Below are positions 34,762 to 45,501 of a stretch of 64,000 bases of DNA, one piece after another. Both the position numbers and the translations under genes were made by a program. The stretch's first letter is position 1. Each line of letters begins with the position of its first letter. The notes beneath the pieces were generated by a model, which was not told where the DNA came from, did no database searches, and saw nothing but the letters and a program-made list of their open reading frames with translations. Origin of the DNA: Pararhodobacter aggregans (GTDB taxonomy: Bacteria > Pseudomonadota > Alphaproteobacteria > Rhodobacterales > Rhodobacteraceae); contig NZ_QDDR01000010.1 of assembly GCF_003075525.1 (NCBI RefSeq), positions 62,001 through 126,000 on the forward strand. Reading direction: 5' to 3'.

Positions 34762-36152
34762 GAAGCAAGCGCCTTTGGTTGCGAGCCTTCGGGATGGACG
34801 AAGGCCAGAAGGATGAGGCCCAGGATGAACAGCACCACCACCGGCAGGATGCCGATCTGCTGGCTGTCCGACAGGTCGGTGACGATGCCGATGGAGAGGG
34901 GCGCGAGGAAGGCCGTGGCCTTGCCGGACAGGGCATAAAGCCCGAAGCCCTCGGTCATCTTGTCCTGGTCGCCCTGCCGCACCATCATCGTGCGACTGGC
35001 CGATTGCATGGCGCCGCCCGCCGCGCCGACGATGGCGCCGAGGATGTAGAACAGGATGTCGGGCAGGCCCGAGTCCGCCGCCACCGGCATGCCGAACACC
35101 GAATTGCGCGAGACAAAGACGATGGCCAGCGCGGTCAGCGCCAGCGCCACCACGTTGAAGACGATCACGGGCTTGGGGCCGAAGCGGCTGTCCGCCTTGC
35201 CGCCCAGCCAGGCAAAGATCGCGCCGGTAAAGGCGGCGAGGATGCCGAAGATGCCGACCTGCACCACGCTCCAGCCCAGCACCCCCGCGGCATAGATGCC
35301 GCCGAAAGTGTAAACGCCGTTCAGCGCGTCGCGGTAGAACATCGAGGATCCGAGGAAGGCGAAAAGGCTGCGGTTGCGGGGCAAACCCCTCAGCGTCTCT
35401 TTCAGTTCCGGCCAGGCGCCGGAAATCGCCGCGCCGATGCTGACCGCGCCGGGTTTGCGGGGCTCTTTCACCCAGATGAAGAAGGGGATCATAAAGACCA
35501 CATACCAGATCGCCGTCAGCGGCCCGACCGAGCGCGTGCCCTCGCGAGTGGCGGGGTCGAGGCCGAAGATCGGGTCGATGCCGATCAGCGTCTTGCCGGT
35601 CGAGCCCTCGGCCAAAAGCGTCAGCATCAGGATCAGCGCCACCAGCCCGCCGACATAGCCCCAGGCCCAGCCCGAGCCCGAGCCCGAGACCTTGCCCAGT
35701 TCCTCGCGCGGGGCGAGGTCGGGCAGCATGGCATTGGTGAAGATCGTGGCGAATTCCATCCCCACGAGGCCGATGCAGAACATCAGCATCACGAACCAGA
35801 TGTTGAAATCCTCGGGCGCCGAATACCACACCCCCCAGGCGCCGATCACATAGAGCGCCGAGAAGAACCAGATGAAGCCCATGCGCTTGCCGCTCTTGTC
35901 GGCGACCGCGCCGAGGAGGGGCGCGCAGATCGCCAGCAGGATCCCGGCAAAGCCGATGCCGTAGCCCCAGATCGCCTGCGCGCGCGAGCCGTCGCCCACC
36001 ACGCCCACCACATAGGGGCCGAAGATGAAGGTGATCAGCAAGGTGTTGTAGGGCTGGCTGGCCCAGTCGAACCACCACCAGCCCCAGATGCGTTTGCGAG
36101 CCGCGGCAAGCGTCGCGGGATCGACCGCGGCTGCGGTCGTGAAATCGGTCAT
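34758..36152 (-). CDS. MFS transporter, UMF1 (Atg22-like) family
   Basis: A 464-residue carrier with about twelve membrane helices. The N-terminal WWWFDWASQPYNTLLITFIFGPY is characteristic of the UMF1/vacuole-effluxer group, and PLLGAVADKSGKRM is the MFS loop 2-3 motif. Substrates of bacterial members are largely unknown; amino-acid or peptide export has been proposed. As first gene of an operon with a murein endopeptidase, it might move wall-derived products, which is speculation. Confidence 0.87.
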   Translation of the reverse strand: MTDFTTAAAVDPATLAAARKRIWGWWWFDWASQPYNTLLITFIFGPYVVGVVGDGSRAQAIWGYGIGFAGILLAICAPLLGAVADKSGKRMGFIWFFSALYVIGAWGVWYSAPEDFNIWFVMLMFCIGLVGMEFATIFTNAMLPDLAPREELGKVSGSGSGWAWGYVGGLVALILMLTLLAEGSTGKTLIGIDPIFGLDPATREGTRSVGPLTAIWYVVFMIPFFIWVKEPRKPGAVSIGAAISGAWPELKETLRGLPRNRSLFAFLGSSMFYRDALNGVYTFGGIYAAGVLGWSVVQVGIFGILAAFTGAIFAWLGGKADSRFGPKPVIVFNVVALALTALAIVFVSRNSVFGMPVAADSGLPDILFYILGAIVGAAGGAMQSASRTMMVRQGDQDKMTEGFGLYALSGKATAFLAPLSIGIVTDLSDSQQIGILPVVVLFILGLILLAFVHPEGSQPKALAS

Positions 36153-36255
36153 ATCTTGCCCCCCCAGGCTATCGACCGATCAAGACCTGATGCCGCAGAT
36201 TCGGGCAAGTCACGAATCTACAAGGGTTTTCACCTGTGGCGGATTCGCCGATGGC

Positions 36256-38583
<2,328 letters not shown>

Positions 38584-38650
38584 GGGTCAGGCCTCTCGGG
38601 TCGGTGGGGAGGGCGACACTAGCCCCCCCACCGCCCGGTTCCAACCCCCC

Positions 38651-39583
38651 TCAGGGCCGGTTGCGCGGGCTCTTGTAGTCGGGCCCGGTCACGGTGAGCG
38701 GCGCGCTGCCGACGGCGATGTATTCGGTGCCCCGCGTCACGACATAGCGCAGCTCCCATTCCCCGGCGGTGGCGGGGGCGTTGATCTGCGCCGACCCCTC
38801 GGCGGGAACCACGACATAGCCGCCGCTGTAATCGCCCGGCCCCGCGCCCGGCCGCGCGATATAGAGGTAATCGCCCTGCGCCCGGGGGGCGTCCGGCCCC
38901 AGCGCCACGCTCAGCGCCGCCCCTTCGGGCGCGGTCATGGCGGGCAGGACCACGCTGGGCAGGGTGCCGGGCGCGACGGTCAGCGGGATCGAGAGCAGGA
39001 TCTGCCCGCCCCCGGTCACGTAGCGCAATTCATAGCTGCCGCCGTCGATGGGCAAGCCGATCTGCACCGGATTGGCGGCGCTGGTATAGGCGTAGGAAGA
39101 GCCGACCCAGCTGCTGGCCGCGCCCCCGACCGGCGCCAGGCCGATCCAGTCGCCCTGCCCGTTCGGGCCGTTCCAGCCGACGCTCAGCACCGCGCCGCCC
39201 AGCAGCGCGCCGACCGGCTGCAGGGCTGCCTCGCCCGGCGCCACCCCGCCCGCCCCCTGGGGCGCGGCGAGGGTCACGGCCTGCGCCGCCAGAACCTCGT
39301 TGCCGCCGCTGACATAGCGCAGCTCGTAGGCACCGGCGCTCAGGGGCAGCGTCAGGGTGAGCGGGTTGCCGGCATTGGTATAGGCCCAGGCGCCGCTGAC
39401 CCAGCTGCTGCCCGCGGCGCCCGGCTCGGCGAAACCCACCCAGTCGTTCTGGCCATCGGGGCCGGTCCAGGCCACGCTGACATGGCCGCCCGCCACCAGA
39501 TCGCCGGTCACGCTGACCCCGGCCACCTGCGCCTGCAGGGCGCCCGCCCAGCACAGGCCCATCAGGAAAACAAAGAGCTTCAT
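38651..39583 (-). CDS. Secreted protein of three tandem Ig-like repeats, unknown function
   Basis: A 310-residue exported protein with signal MKLFVFLMGLCWAGALQA. The mature part is three repeats of about 90 residues. Repeats 1 and 2 share WxGPxGQxDWxG, SSWVxxxxAYTxAxNP and YELRYVxGGxxxL. Repeat 3 keeps QGDYLYIARPG and WELRYVV. The pattern looks beta-sandwich, with a DW(V/I)G strand and an ELRY strand in each repeat. No catalytic motif is evident. GGAG precedes the ATG. It is single and convergent with tex only in promoter context. I do not recognise a named family. Confidence 0.75.
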   Translation of the reverse strand: MKLFVFLMGLCWAGALQAQVAGVSVTGDLVAGGHVSVAWTGPDGQNDWVGFAEPGAAGSSWVSGAWAYTNAGNPLTLTLPLSAGAYELRYVSGGNEVLAAQAVTLAAPQGAGGVAPGEAALQPVGALLGGAVLSVGWNGPNGQGDWIGLAPVGGAASSWVGSSYAYTSAANPVQIGLPIDGGSYELRYVTGGGQILLSIPLTVAPGTLPSVVLPAMTAPEGAALSVALGPDAPRAQGDYLYIARPGAGPGDYSGGYVVVPAEGSAQINAPATAGEWELRYVVTRGTEYIAVGSAPLTVTGPDYKSPRNRP

Positions 39584-39694
39584 GGAACTCCTCCGTCGAA
39601 AAACAGCGCGGCCCAAGGCCTTGCAGACCCTGCCAGAGGCCCCCTTCCCCGTCCAGCGCTTCCATGGCGCCGCCGGGCGCGCTATCACCGCGCC

Positions 39695-40198
39695 ATGATA
39701 ACCCGCACCCATACCAAGGGCGACGCGCCCTCGACCGCCGTCTATTCACCCTGCGAGGCCTACCGCTACACGCTGACCCGCACCTGGGATCCGGCGGGGC
39801 GCAAGGTGCTGTTCGTCATGCTCAACCCCTCGACCGCGACCGAGGTGCAGAACGACCCCACCGTCGAGCGCTGCGAGCGTCGGGCGCGGGCCTTGGGCTT
39901 CGGCGCCTTCCGGGTGTGCAATATCTTCGCCTATCGCGCCACCGATCCCAAGGTGATGCGGGCGCAGGCCGATCCGGTCGGGCCGGGCAATGACGCGGCG
40001 ATTGCCGACAGCGCGCTTTGGGCCGATGCCGTGGTCTGCGCCTGGGGCACGCATGGCGCGCATCTGAACCGGGGCGCCGCGGTCGAGGCCGTCTTGCGCG
40101 CCACCGGCAAGCCGCTCAGCCACCTCGGCCTCAGCAAGGACGGGCACCCCAAGCACCCGCTCTATATCGGCTACGCCCACCAGCCCGAAGCGTGGTGA
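39695..40198 (+). CDS. DUF1643 domain protein
   Basis: A 167-residue cytosolic protein. RTWDPAGRKVLFVMLNPSTATEVQNDPTVERCERRARALGF and VCNIFAYRATDPKVMRAQADPVGPGND are the conserved DUF1643 blocks, and WGTHGAHLNRGAAV with LGLSKDGHPKHPLYI follow. The fold resembles nucleoside-phosphate or glycosylase-like proteins, but no activity is established. The gene is divergent from the repeat-domain protein. Confidence 0.88.
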   Translation: MITRTHTKGDAPSTAVYSPCEAYRYTLTRTWDPAGRKVLFVMLNPSTATEVQNDPTVERCERRARALGFGAFRVCNIFAYRATDPKVMRAQADPVGPGNDAAIADSALWADAVVCAWGTHGAHLNRGAAVEAVLRATGKPLSHLGLSKDGHPKHPLYIGYAHQPEAW

Positions 40199-40201
40199 GG
40201 C

Positions 40202-41017
40202 TTAGCGATAGGTCTGTCCCTCGCCCGGGAAGGCGCGGGATTTGACCTCATCGGCGTAGTCCTTGACCGCCTGTTCGATCATCCCGCCCAGCGCGCCGTA
40301 AACCTTGACGAATTTCGGCGGCTTGGGGTTCAGGCCCAGCATGTCCTCCAGCACGAGGATCTGCCCGTCGCAATCGGCGCTGGCGCCGATGCCGATGGTC
40401 GGGATGTCCACGGCCCGGGTGATCTCGCGCGCCAGCGGCTCCACGACCCCCTCGACCACCACGGCAAAGGCGCCCGCCTCGGCCACGGCGATGGCGTCGG
40501 CGATGTGGTGCTTCCAGGTGGCCTCGTCCCGCCCCTGGGTCTTGAAGCCGCCCATGACGTTGGTGGATTGCGGCGTCAGGCCGATATGCGCCATTACGGG
40601 CACGCCGCGATCCACCAGAAAGCGGATCGTCTCGGCCATGCGGGCGCCGCCTTCCAGCTTCACCGCCTGACACTGGGTGTCCTGCATGACCTTCGCGGCA
40701 TTGCGGAAGGCCACGCCGGGCGATTCCTCGTAGCTGCCGAAGGGCATGTCCACCACGACCAGCGCCCGCTTGGTGCCCCGCACCACGGCCTTGCCGTGCG
40801 CGATCATCATGTCGAGCGTCACGCCCACGGTCGAGTCCATCCCGTGCATGACCATGCCCAGGCTGTCGCCCACCAGAATGAAATCGGCGTAGCGGTCCAC
40901 GATGGCCGCGGTATGCGCGTGGTACGAGGTCAGCGAGACGATCGGCTCGCCACCCTTCTTGGCGCGGATCTGCGGCGCGGTGATGCGGCGGATGGGGGCC
41001 TGCGGTTCGGTGGACAT
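40202..41017 (-). CDS. panB: 3-methyl-2-oxobutanoate hydroxymethyltransferase
   Basis: A 271-residue TIM-barrel enzyme adding a hydroxymethyl group from methylenetetrahydrofolate to ketoisovalerate, the first committed step to pantothenate. Visible hallmarks are [47 protein letters not shown] and [21 protein letters not shown]. It follows panC by 15 bases with AAGGAA before the ATG. Confidence 0.97.
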   Translation of the reverse strand: MSTEPQAPIRRITAPQIRAKKGGEPIVSLTSYHAHTAAIVDRYADFILVGDSLGMVMHGMDSTVGVTLDMMIAHGKAVVRGTKRALVVVDMPFGSYEESPGVAFRNAAKVMQDTQCQAVKLEGGARMAETIRFLVDRGVPVMAHIGLTPQSTNVMGGFKTQGRDEATWKHHIADAIAVAEAGAFAVVVEGVVEPLAREITRAVDIPTIGIGASADCDGQILVLEDMLGLNPKPPKFVKVYGALGGMIEQAVKDYADEVKSRAFPGEGQTYR

Positions 41018-41032
41018 GGGGTGTTCCTTTCC

Positions 41033-41878
41033 TCAGGGGGTGACGACGCGCTGGTCGATCAGCAGGACCTTGCCGAAGCGCACCGCCAGCAGGATCACGG
41101 CGGGGCGTTGCAGGGGGCCCGAGATACTGGCCAGCGTCGCCGCGTCGCGAATGTCGGCCGATTGCAGATCGGCGCGCGGGTTGGCCTGAATATTCGCCGC
41201 GACCCAGGCCCTGAGGCGCGAGGCGGTGATGCCGGTCTTCGCCATCTCCTCGGCCGCGAACAGCGACTGGCTGAGAATGACCGCCGCCGCCCGATCCTCG
41301 GGCGTCAGGCGGACGTTGCGGCTGGAGAGCGCGAGGCCGTCCGCTTCGCGCACCGTGGGGACCCCCTCGATCCGCAGCGGCATGTCGAGGTCGCGCACCA
41401 TCTGCCGGATGATGCAGAGCTGCTGGTAATCCTTCTCGCCGAAAACGGCGACATCGGGCTGCACGATGTTGAAAAGCTTGGTGACAACCGTTGTCACGCC
41501 CCGGAAATGCCCCGGGCGCAGCTTGCCGATCAGCATCCGCGCAAGGTCGGTCGTCTCGACAATGGTCTGGGCGCCGGGCGGATAGACCTCCTCGACCGAG
41601 GGCAGGAAAACCCCGTCCACCCCGGCGTCCCGCAGCATCGCCAGATCGCGGTCGGCATCGCGCGGATAGGTCGCCAGATCCTCGCCCGGGCCGAATTGCA
41701 GGGGGTTGACGAAGATCGAGGTGACCACGCGGTCGGCCTGCGCCTTGGCCCGTTCGACCAGCGCCATATGGCCCCGGTGCAGATAGCCCATGGTCGGCAC
41801 CAGCGCCACGCTCTGCCCCGCGGCGCGCCAGTCGCGAACGCTGTCGCGCACCGCCGCCTTGGTGGTGAAAACCTGCAT
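41033..41878 (-). CDS. panC: Pantothenate synthetase
   Basis: A 281-residue ATP-dependent ligase joining pantoate and beta-alanine. Motifs are VPTMGYLHRGHMALV (HIGH-like), IFVNPLQFGPGEDLATYPR, FGEKDYQQL and LALSSRNVRLTPEDR. The start ATG 41878 (MQVFTTKAAVR) is preferred over the upstream ATG 41959, which would add a Pro-rich leader not seen in the family. First gene of panCB; no panD here. Confidence 0.96.
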   Translation of the reverse strand: MQVFTTKAAVRDSVRDWRAAGQSVALVPTMGYLHRGHMALVERAKAQADRVVTSIFVNPLQFGPGEDLATYPRDADRDLAMLRDAGVDGVFLPSVEEVYPPGAQTIVETTDLARMLIGKLRPGHFRGVTTVVTKLFNIVQPDVAVFGEKDYQQLCIIRQMVRDLDMPLRIEGVPTVREADGLALSSRNVRLTPEDRAAAVILSQSLFAAEEMAKTGITASRLRAWVAANIQANPRADLQSADIRDAATLASISGPLQRPAVILLAVRFGKVLLIDQRVVTP

Positions 41879-41987
41879 CGCGCCCCTCCGCTGCCCGCCA
41901 TCCGGCGGCGCAAGACATAGCGGGTGACGCAGGGGCGGGCAAGCCGCCGGACATTTCATTGCGCTGCGTCGCAGAAAGTTCAGCCGC

Positions 41988-42677
41988 TCAACCGGTCCTG
42001 CCCAGAGGCGCCGCCGGCGCCATGCTCAGCATCTCCGCCGTCAGGCGGTAATGCTCGTCCAGCAGGCAGGTCGCCAGCGCCTCGTCCCGGGCCAGCGCCG
42101 CATCGGCGATCGCCCCGTGCTCGGCCATCAGGTCGCGCGCCGGGGTGGATTGCCGGTTGCTGAGGCTCGGCATCCGGTAGCGCACCGAGCCGACATAAAG
42201 GCTGTCGATGATCTGCTCCAGCCGCCGCGAGCCCGAGGCCGAGACCAGCGCGAAATGAAAATCGCGGTGCCGTTCCTCGAGCGCCGCCAGGCTCTCGGGC
42301 TGGTCGGGGCCCGAGCGCTCGAACTGGCGGCCCAGCGCGTGCAGGCTGGACACGATCCGCGCCTCCCAATCGTCATCGCCCCGCCGGATCGAGCGGCGCA
42401 AAGCCTCGGTTTCGACGAAGGCGCGGGTTTCCATCGTGTCGCGCAGATCCTCCTGCGACAGGGGCGCGACGCGGAACCCCCGCATCGGCTCCGAGGTCAC
42501 CAGCCCCTCGGCGGTGAGACGGGTCAGCGCCTCGCGCAGGGGCGAGAAGCCGACGCCGAACCGCTCCTGCAACTGGGCCAGCCGCAAGGGCTGCTCGGGC
42601 GCGAAAGCGCCGCTGATGATCTGGTGCCTGAGCATCGCATGGGCCTGTTCGCCCATCGACTTCGCGGTCTTGCTCAT
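41988..42677 (-). CDS. GntR-family regulator with FCD domain
   Basis: A 229-residue regulator divergent from the gentisate-type operon. The winged helix (residues about 8-72) includes LRLAQLQERFGVGFSPLREALTRLTAEGLV. The FCD effector domain (about 80-215) has EALRRSIRRGDDDWEARI, ERHRDFHFALVSAS and LMAEHGAIADAALARD, with His and Asp residues that usually bind a metal and a carboxylate ligand. It probably represses the ring-cleavage genes until an aromatic acid or product is present. Confidence 0.9.
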   Translation of the reverse strand: MSKTAKSMGEQAHAMLRHQIISGAFAPEQPLRLAQLQERFGVGFSPLREALTRLTAEGLVTSEPMRGFRVAPLSQEDLRDTMETRAFVETEALRRSIRRGDDDWEARIVSSLHALGRQFERSGPDQPESLAALEERHRDFHFALVSASGSRRLEQIIDSLYVGSVRYRMPSLSNRQSTPARDLMAEHGAIADAALARDEALATCLLDEHYRLTAEMLSMAPAAPLGRTG

Positions 42678-42751
42678 CCTCGCAGCCCCCTCGCCCGGCC
42701 CGCCGGGCGGTCGATCCCGTCCCCTCCCCTTCTCGCCCGCCGCCAGAAAAA

Positions 42752-42787
42752 AATCAAGAATGCAAGATTTGCGAAAATCTGTTGATT
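42752..42787. promoter_or_regulatory. Nested inverted repeats in the divergent promoter region (candidate GntR operator)
   Basis: AATCAA (42752-42757) and TTGATT (42782-42787) are exact reverse complements flanking an inner repeat AGATTT-GCGA-AAATCT (42765-42780). This AT-rich block stands out in GC-rich DNA and lies midway between the two divergent genes. TTGATT may also be the -35 of the plus-strand promoter. Confidence 0.5.
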
Positions 42788-42836
42788 CCATAAAATCTCG
42801 CCGTAGGATCGGGCCAGACAGCCAGGAGGGATTCCG

Positions 42837-43961
42837 ATGACCAAAGCGCGGGACCAGTATCGCGAGGACGTGGCCGGGCGGGCCAATGTCGAGGACACGC
42901 CGGAATTGCTGGCCTATTACGACGAGCTGGAGCGTTTCGACGCCGGCGCCCTCTGGACCGTGGCCAACAAGATCGAACCCTGGGAGCCGGTCAGCAGCTC
43001 GCACCCCGTCCTCTGGCGCTATCAGGACCTGCGCGCGCATGTGCTGCGCTCGGTCGATCTGGTGACGCCGGAAAAGGCCGGGCGGCGGGTGATCTACCTC
43101 AACAACCCCGGCCGCAGCGACGTGGCGGCGGCGGTGGGCTGGATCTATGCCGGGCTGCAGGTGATGCACCCGGGCGAACAGGCCAGCGCCCACCGCCATT
43201 CGGCCAGCGCCATCCGCTTCATCATGGAGGGCACGGGCGCCTATACCGTGGTTGACGGCCACAAGATGACGCTGGGCCACAACGATTTCGTCCTGACCCC
43301 GAACGGCACCTGGCACGAGCATGCGGTCGCCTCGGACGGAACGCCCTGCATCTGGCAGGACGGGCTGGACATCCCCTTCGTCAACGCGATGGAGGCGAAT
43401 TTCTACGAGGTTCACCCGGATCTGACCCAGGCCGTGGCCTATCCGGTCGACGACATGACCAAGACCTGGGGCAATCCCGGGCTGACCCCGCGGGACGGCA
43501 ACTGGTCCAAGGGCTACAGCCCGATGTTCAAATACGAATGGGCCCCGACCTATGAGGCGCTGTCGAAGCTGGCCGGTTGCTCGGACGGATCGCCCTTCGA
43601 CGGAATCCTGATGGATTACGTGAACCCGGTGACCAACGGGCCGGTGATGAAGACGTTGGGCGCCAGCATGCAGATGCTGCGCCCGGGCGAACGGACCCAA
43701 GCCCACCGCCACACCGGCAGCTACCTTTACCACGTCGCCAAGGGCCGCGGCCATTCGGTGATTAACGGCAAGCGCTTCGACTGGGCGGAACACGACATCT
43801 TCTGCGTGCCCTCCTGGGCCTGGCACGAACATGCCAATGCCTCGGCCAGCGAGGACGCCGTGCTTTTCTGCCTGAGCGACCTGCCGGTGATGCGGGCGAT
43901 GGGGCTTTATCGCGAACAGGCCTTCGGGGAGAATGGCGGTCATCAACCAGTGATGCCGTAA
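42837..43961 (+). CDS. Gentisate 1,2-dioxygenase-type bicupin ring-cleavage enzyme
   Basis: A 374-residue Fe(II) dioxygenase opening gentisate between C1 and C2 to maleylpyruvate. The N-terminal cupin has HPGEQASAHRHSASAIRFIMEG with His119 and His121 as iron ligands and His160 in NGTWHEH as the third. A second cupin has LRPGERTQAHRHTGSYLYHVAKG and SWAWHEHANAS. Length and the AIRFI and GTWHDH-like motifs agree with gentisate dioxygenases; 1-hydroxy-2-naphthoate dioxygenase is a close alternative. First gene of the operon, behind AGGAGG. Confidence 0.9.
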   Translation: MTKARDQYREDVAGRANVEDTPELLAYYDELERFDAGALWTVANKIEPWEPVSSSHPVLWRYQDLRAHVLRSVDLVTPEKAGRRVIYLNNPGRSDVAAAVGWIYAGLQVMHPGEQASAHRHSASAIRFIMEGTGAYTVVDGHKMTLGHNDFVLTPNGTWHEHAVASDGTPCIWQDGLDIPFVNAMEANFYEVHPDLTQAVAYPVDDMTKTWGNPGLTPRDGNWSKGYSPMFKYEWAPTYEALSKLAGCSDGSPFDGILMDYVNPVTNGPVMKTLGASMQMLRPGERTQAHRHTGSYLYHVAKGRGHSVINGKRFDWAEHDIFCVPSWAWHEHANASASEDAVLFCLSDLPVMRAMGLYREQAFGENGGHQPVMP

Positions 43962-43979
43962 CCCGAAGGACCCTTCCCC

Positions 43980-44543
43980 ATGCCCTTTTCCCTGACCAGC
44001 GCCGAGATGGCGGATATCGCGCTGCTGGCTGTTCCGGTGGTGATCGCCGCCCTTCTGGTGATCCTCTGGCGCCGCTCCCGGGCGCGGTCCCGGCTCACAT
44101 GGGTGGTGCTGGACGGCTCCAACGTCATGCATTGGAAGGACAATACGCCCGACCTCGGCCCGGTCCGCGACGTGCTGCGCCAGCTCGACGCCCGGGGCTA
44201 TGCCGCCTGCGTCATCTTCGATGCCAACGCGGGCTATCTGCTGTTCAACCGCTACGGCCGCGAGAGCGATTTCAGCGCCCTGCTCAAGATCCCGCAGAAG
44301 CGGGTGATGGTGGTGCCCAAGGGCACGCCGGCCGATCCCTATATCCTCACCGCCGCCCGCGATCTGGGGGCGCTGATCGTGACCAATGACCGCTACCGCG
44401 ACTGGGCCGACAGCTTCCCCGAATTGCGGGGCGACAGCCCCCTGATCCGCGGCGGCTATCGGGGCCGGTCGCTCTGGCTGGACCTGCCGGAACCGGGGCA
44501 AGCCCCCGGCCGCCAAGACAAGACCTCAAGGAGAGCTTCATGA
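43980..44543 (+). CDS. Membrane-anchored NYN-domain (PIN-like) putative ribonuclease
   Basis: A 187-residue protein. A single helix at about residues 11-30 (ADIALLAVPVVIAALLVILW) followed by RRSRARSR predicts an N-in/out anchor with the soluble part probably cytoplasmic. The NYN/Zc3h12a-like fold starts VVLDGSNVMHWKD (Asp45, Asn48), continues ACVIFDANAGY (Asp81) and ends IVTNDRYRDW (Asp137, Asp141), giving the acidic cluster expected of a metal-dependent RNase. Its ATG comes 18 bases after the dioxygenase stop, and its TGA overlaps the FAH-family start (ATGA), so it is truly in the catabolic operon. The reason is unknown. Confidence 0.85.
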   Translation: MPFSLTSAEMADIALLAVPVVIAALLVILWRRSRARSRLTWVVLDGSNVMHWKDNTPDLGPVRDVLRQLDARGYAACVIFDANAGYLLFNRYGRESDFSALLKIPQKRVMVVPKGTPADPYILTAARDLGALIVTNDRYRDWADSFPELRGDSPLIRGGYRGRSLWLDLPEPGQAPGRQDKTSRRAS

Positions 44544-45466
44544 AACTTGTGACCTACCGCGCCTCGGTCGAGGGCGAGGCCCGGCTGGGCGTGATCGCAG
44601 GCGACCTCTGCGTCGATGTGGCCGCACTCGGCGCCGCCTTCGAGGTGGATCTGCCCGACAGCATGCTGGGCCTGATCGACGCCGGACGCCCGGGGCTGGA
44701 GACGCTGGCCGACTGTCTTGAGGAATGCGACGGCCGCTTCCCCCTCGGCACCGCCACCGCGCTCGCCAATGTCCGCCTGCTGGCGCCGATCCCGCGGCCG
44801 CGCAAGAACATCTTCGGCATCGGCCTGAACTACACCGAACACGTCGCCGAAAGCGCCGCGACGCTGGACACCAACCCCGACCTGCCACGCGAGCCGGTGG
44901 TCTTCTCGAAGCCGCCGACCGCCGTCATCGGCCCGAACGAGCCGATCCTGCACGACCGCAGCATGACCAAGCAGCTGGATTGGGAGGTCGAGCTGGCCGC
45001 GATCATCGGCACCCGCGCCCATCGCGTGAGCCGGGACGCAGCGTTGGCGCATGTCTTCGGCTATTCGGTGATGATCGACGTCTCGGCCCGCGACAACCGC
45101 CGCGCCGGGCAATGGATCTTTTCCAAGGGGATGGACAGCTACGCCCCCTTCGGCCCCTGCATCGTCACCGCCGACGAGATCCCCGACCCGCAGGGGCTGG
45201 ACCTGTGGCTCACTGTCAACGGCGTGGAGAAGCAGCGCTCGAACACCTCGAAAATGCTGTTCAAGGTCAATGAGCTGATCGCCGACATCAGCCGCGGGAT
45301 CACGCTGGAACCGGGCGACATCATCGCCACCGGCACGCCCGAGGGCGTGGGCGCCGGCCGCGTGCCGCAGGAATGGCTCTGGCCGGGCGATGTGGTCGTG
45401 GCCTCGGTCGAGGGGATCGGCACGATCCGCCATCCGGTGGTGGACAACAGCCCGGCGGAGGCCTGA
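44540..45466 (+). CDS. Fumarylacetoacetate hydrolase-family protein, probable fumaryl/maleylpyruvate hydrolase
   Basis: A 308-residue enzyme expected to hydrolyse the gentisate ring-cleavage product to pyruvate and fumarate or maleate. PRKNIFGIGLNYTEHV, WEVELAAIIG and YSVMIDVSARD contain the Glu-Glu-Asp metal site region, and TGTPEGVGAGRVPQEWLWPGD is the family C-terminal motif. No maleylpyruvate isomerase gene is in the window, so either direct hydrolysis or an isomerase elsewhere is needed. Coupled to the NYN gene by ATGA. Confidence 0.92.
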   Translation: MKLVTYRASVEGEARLGVIAGDLCVDVAALGAAFEVDLPDSMLGLIDAGRPGLETLADCLEECDGRFPLGTATALANVRLLAPIPRPRKNIFGIGLNYTEHVAESAATLDTNPDLPREPVVFSKPPTAVIGPNEPILHDRSMTKQLDWEVELAAIIGTRAHRVSRDAALAHVFGYSVMIDVSARDNRRAGQWIFSKGMDSYAPFGPCIVTADEIPDPQGLDLWLTVNGVEKQRSNTSKMLFKVNELIADISRGITLEPGDIIATGTPEGVGAGRVPQEWLWPGDVVVASVEGIGTIRHPVVDNSPAEA

Positions 45467-45501
45467 AGGATGACGGGCCGGGAACCGGCACAGGGGATGT
45501 C

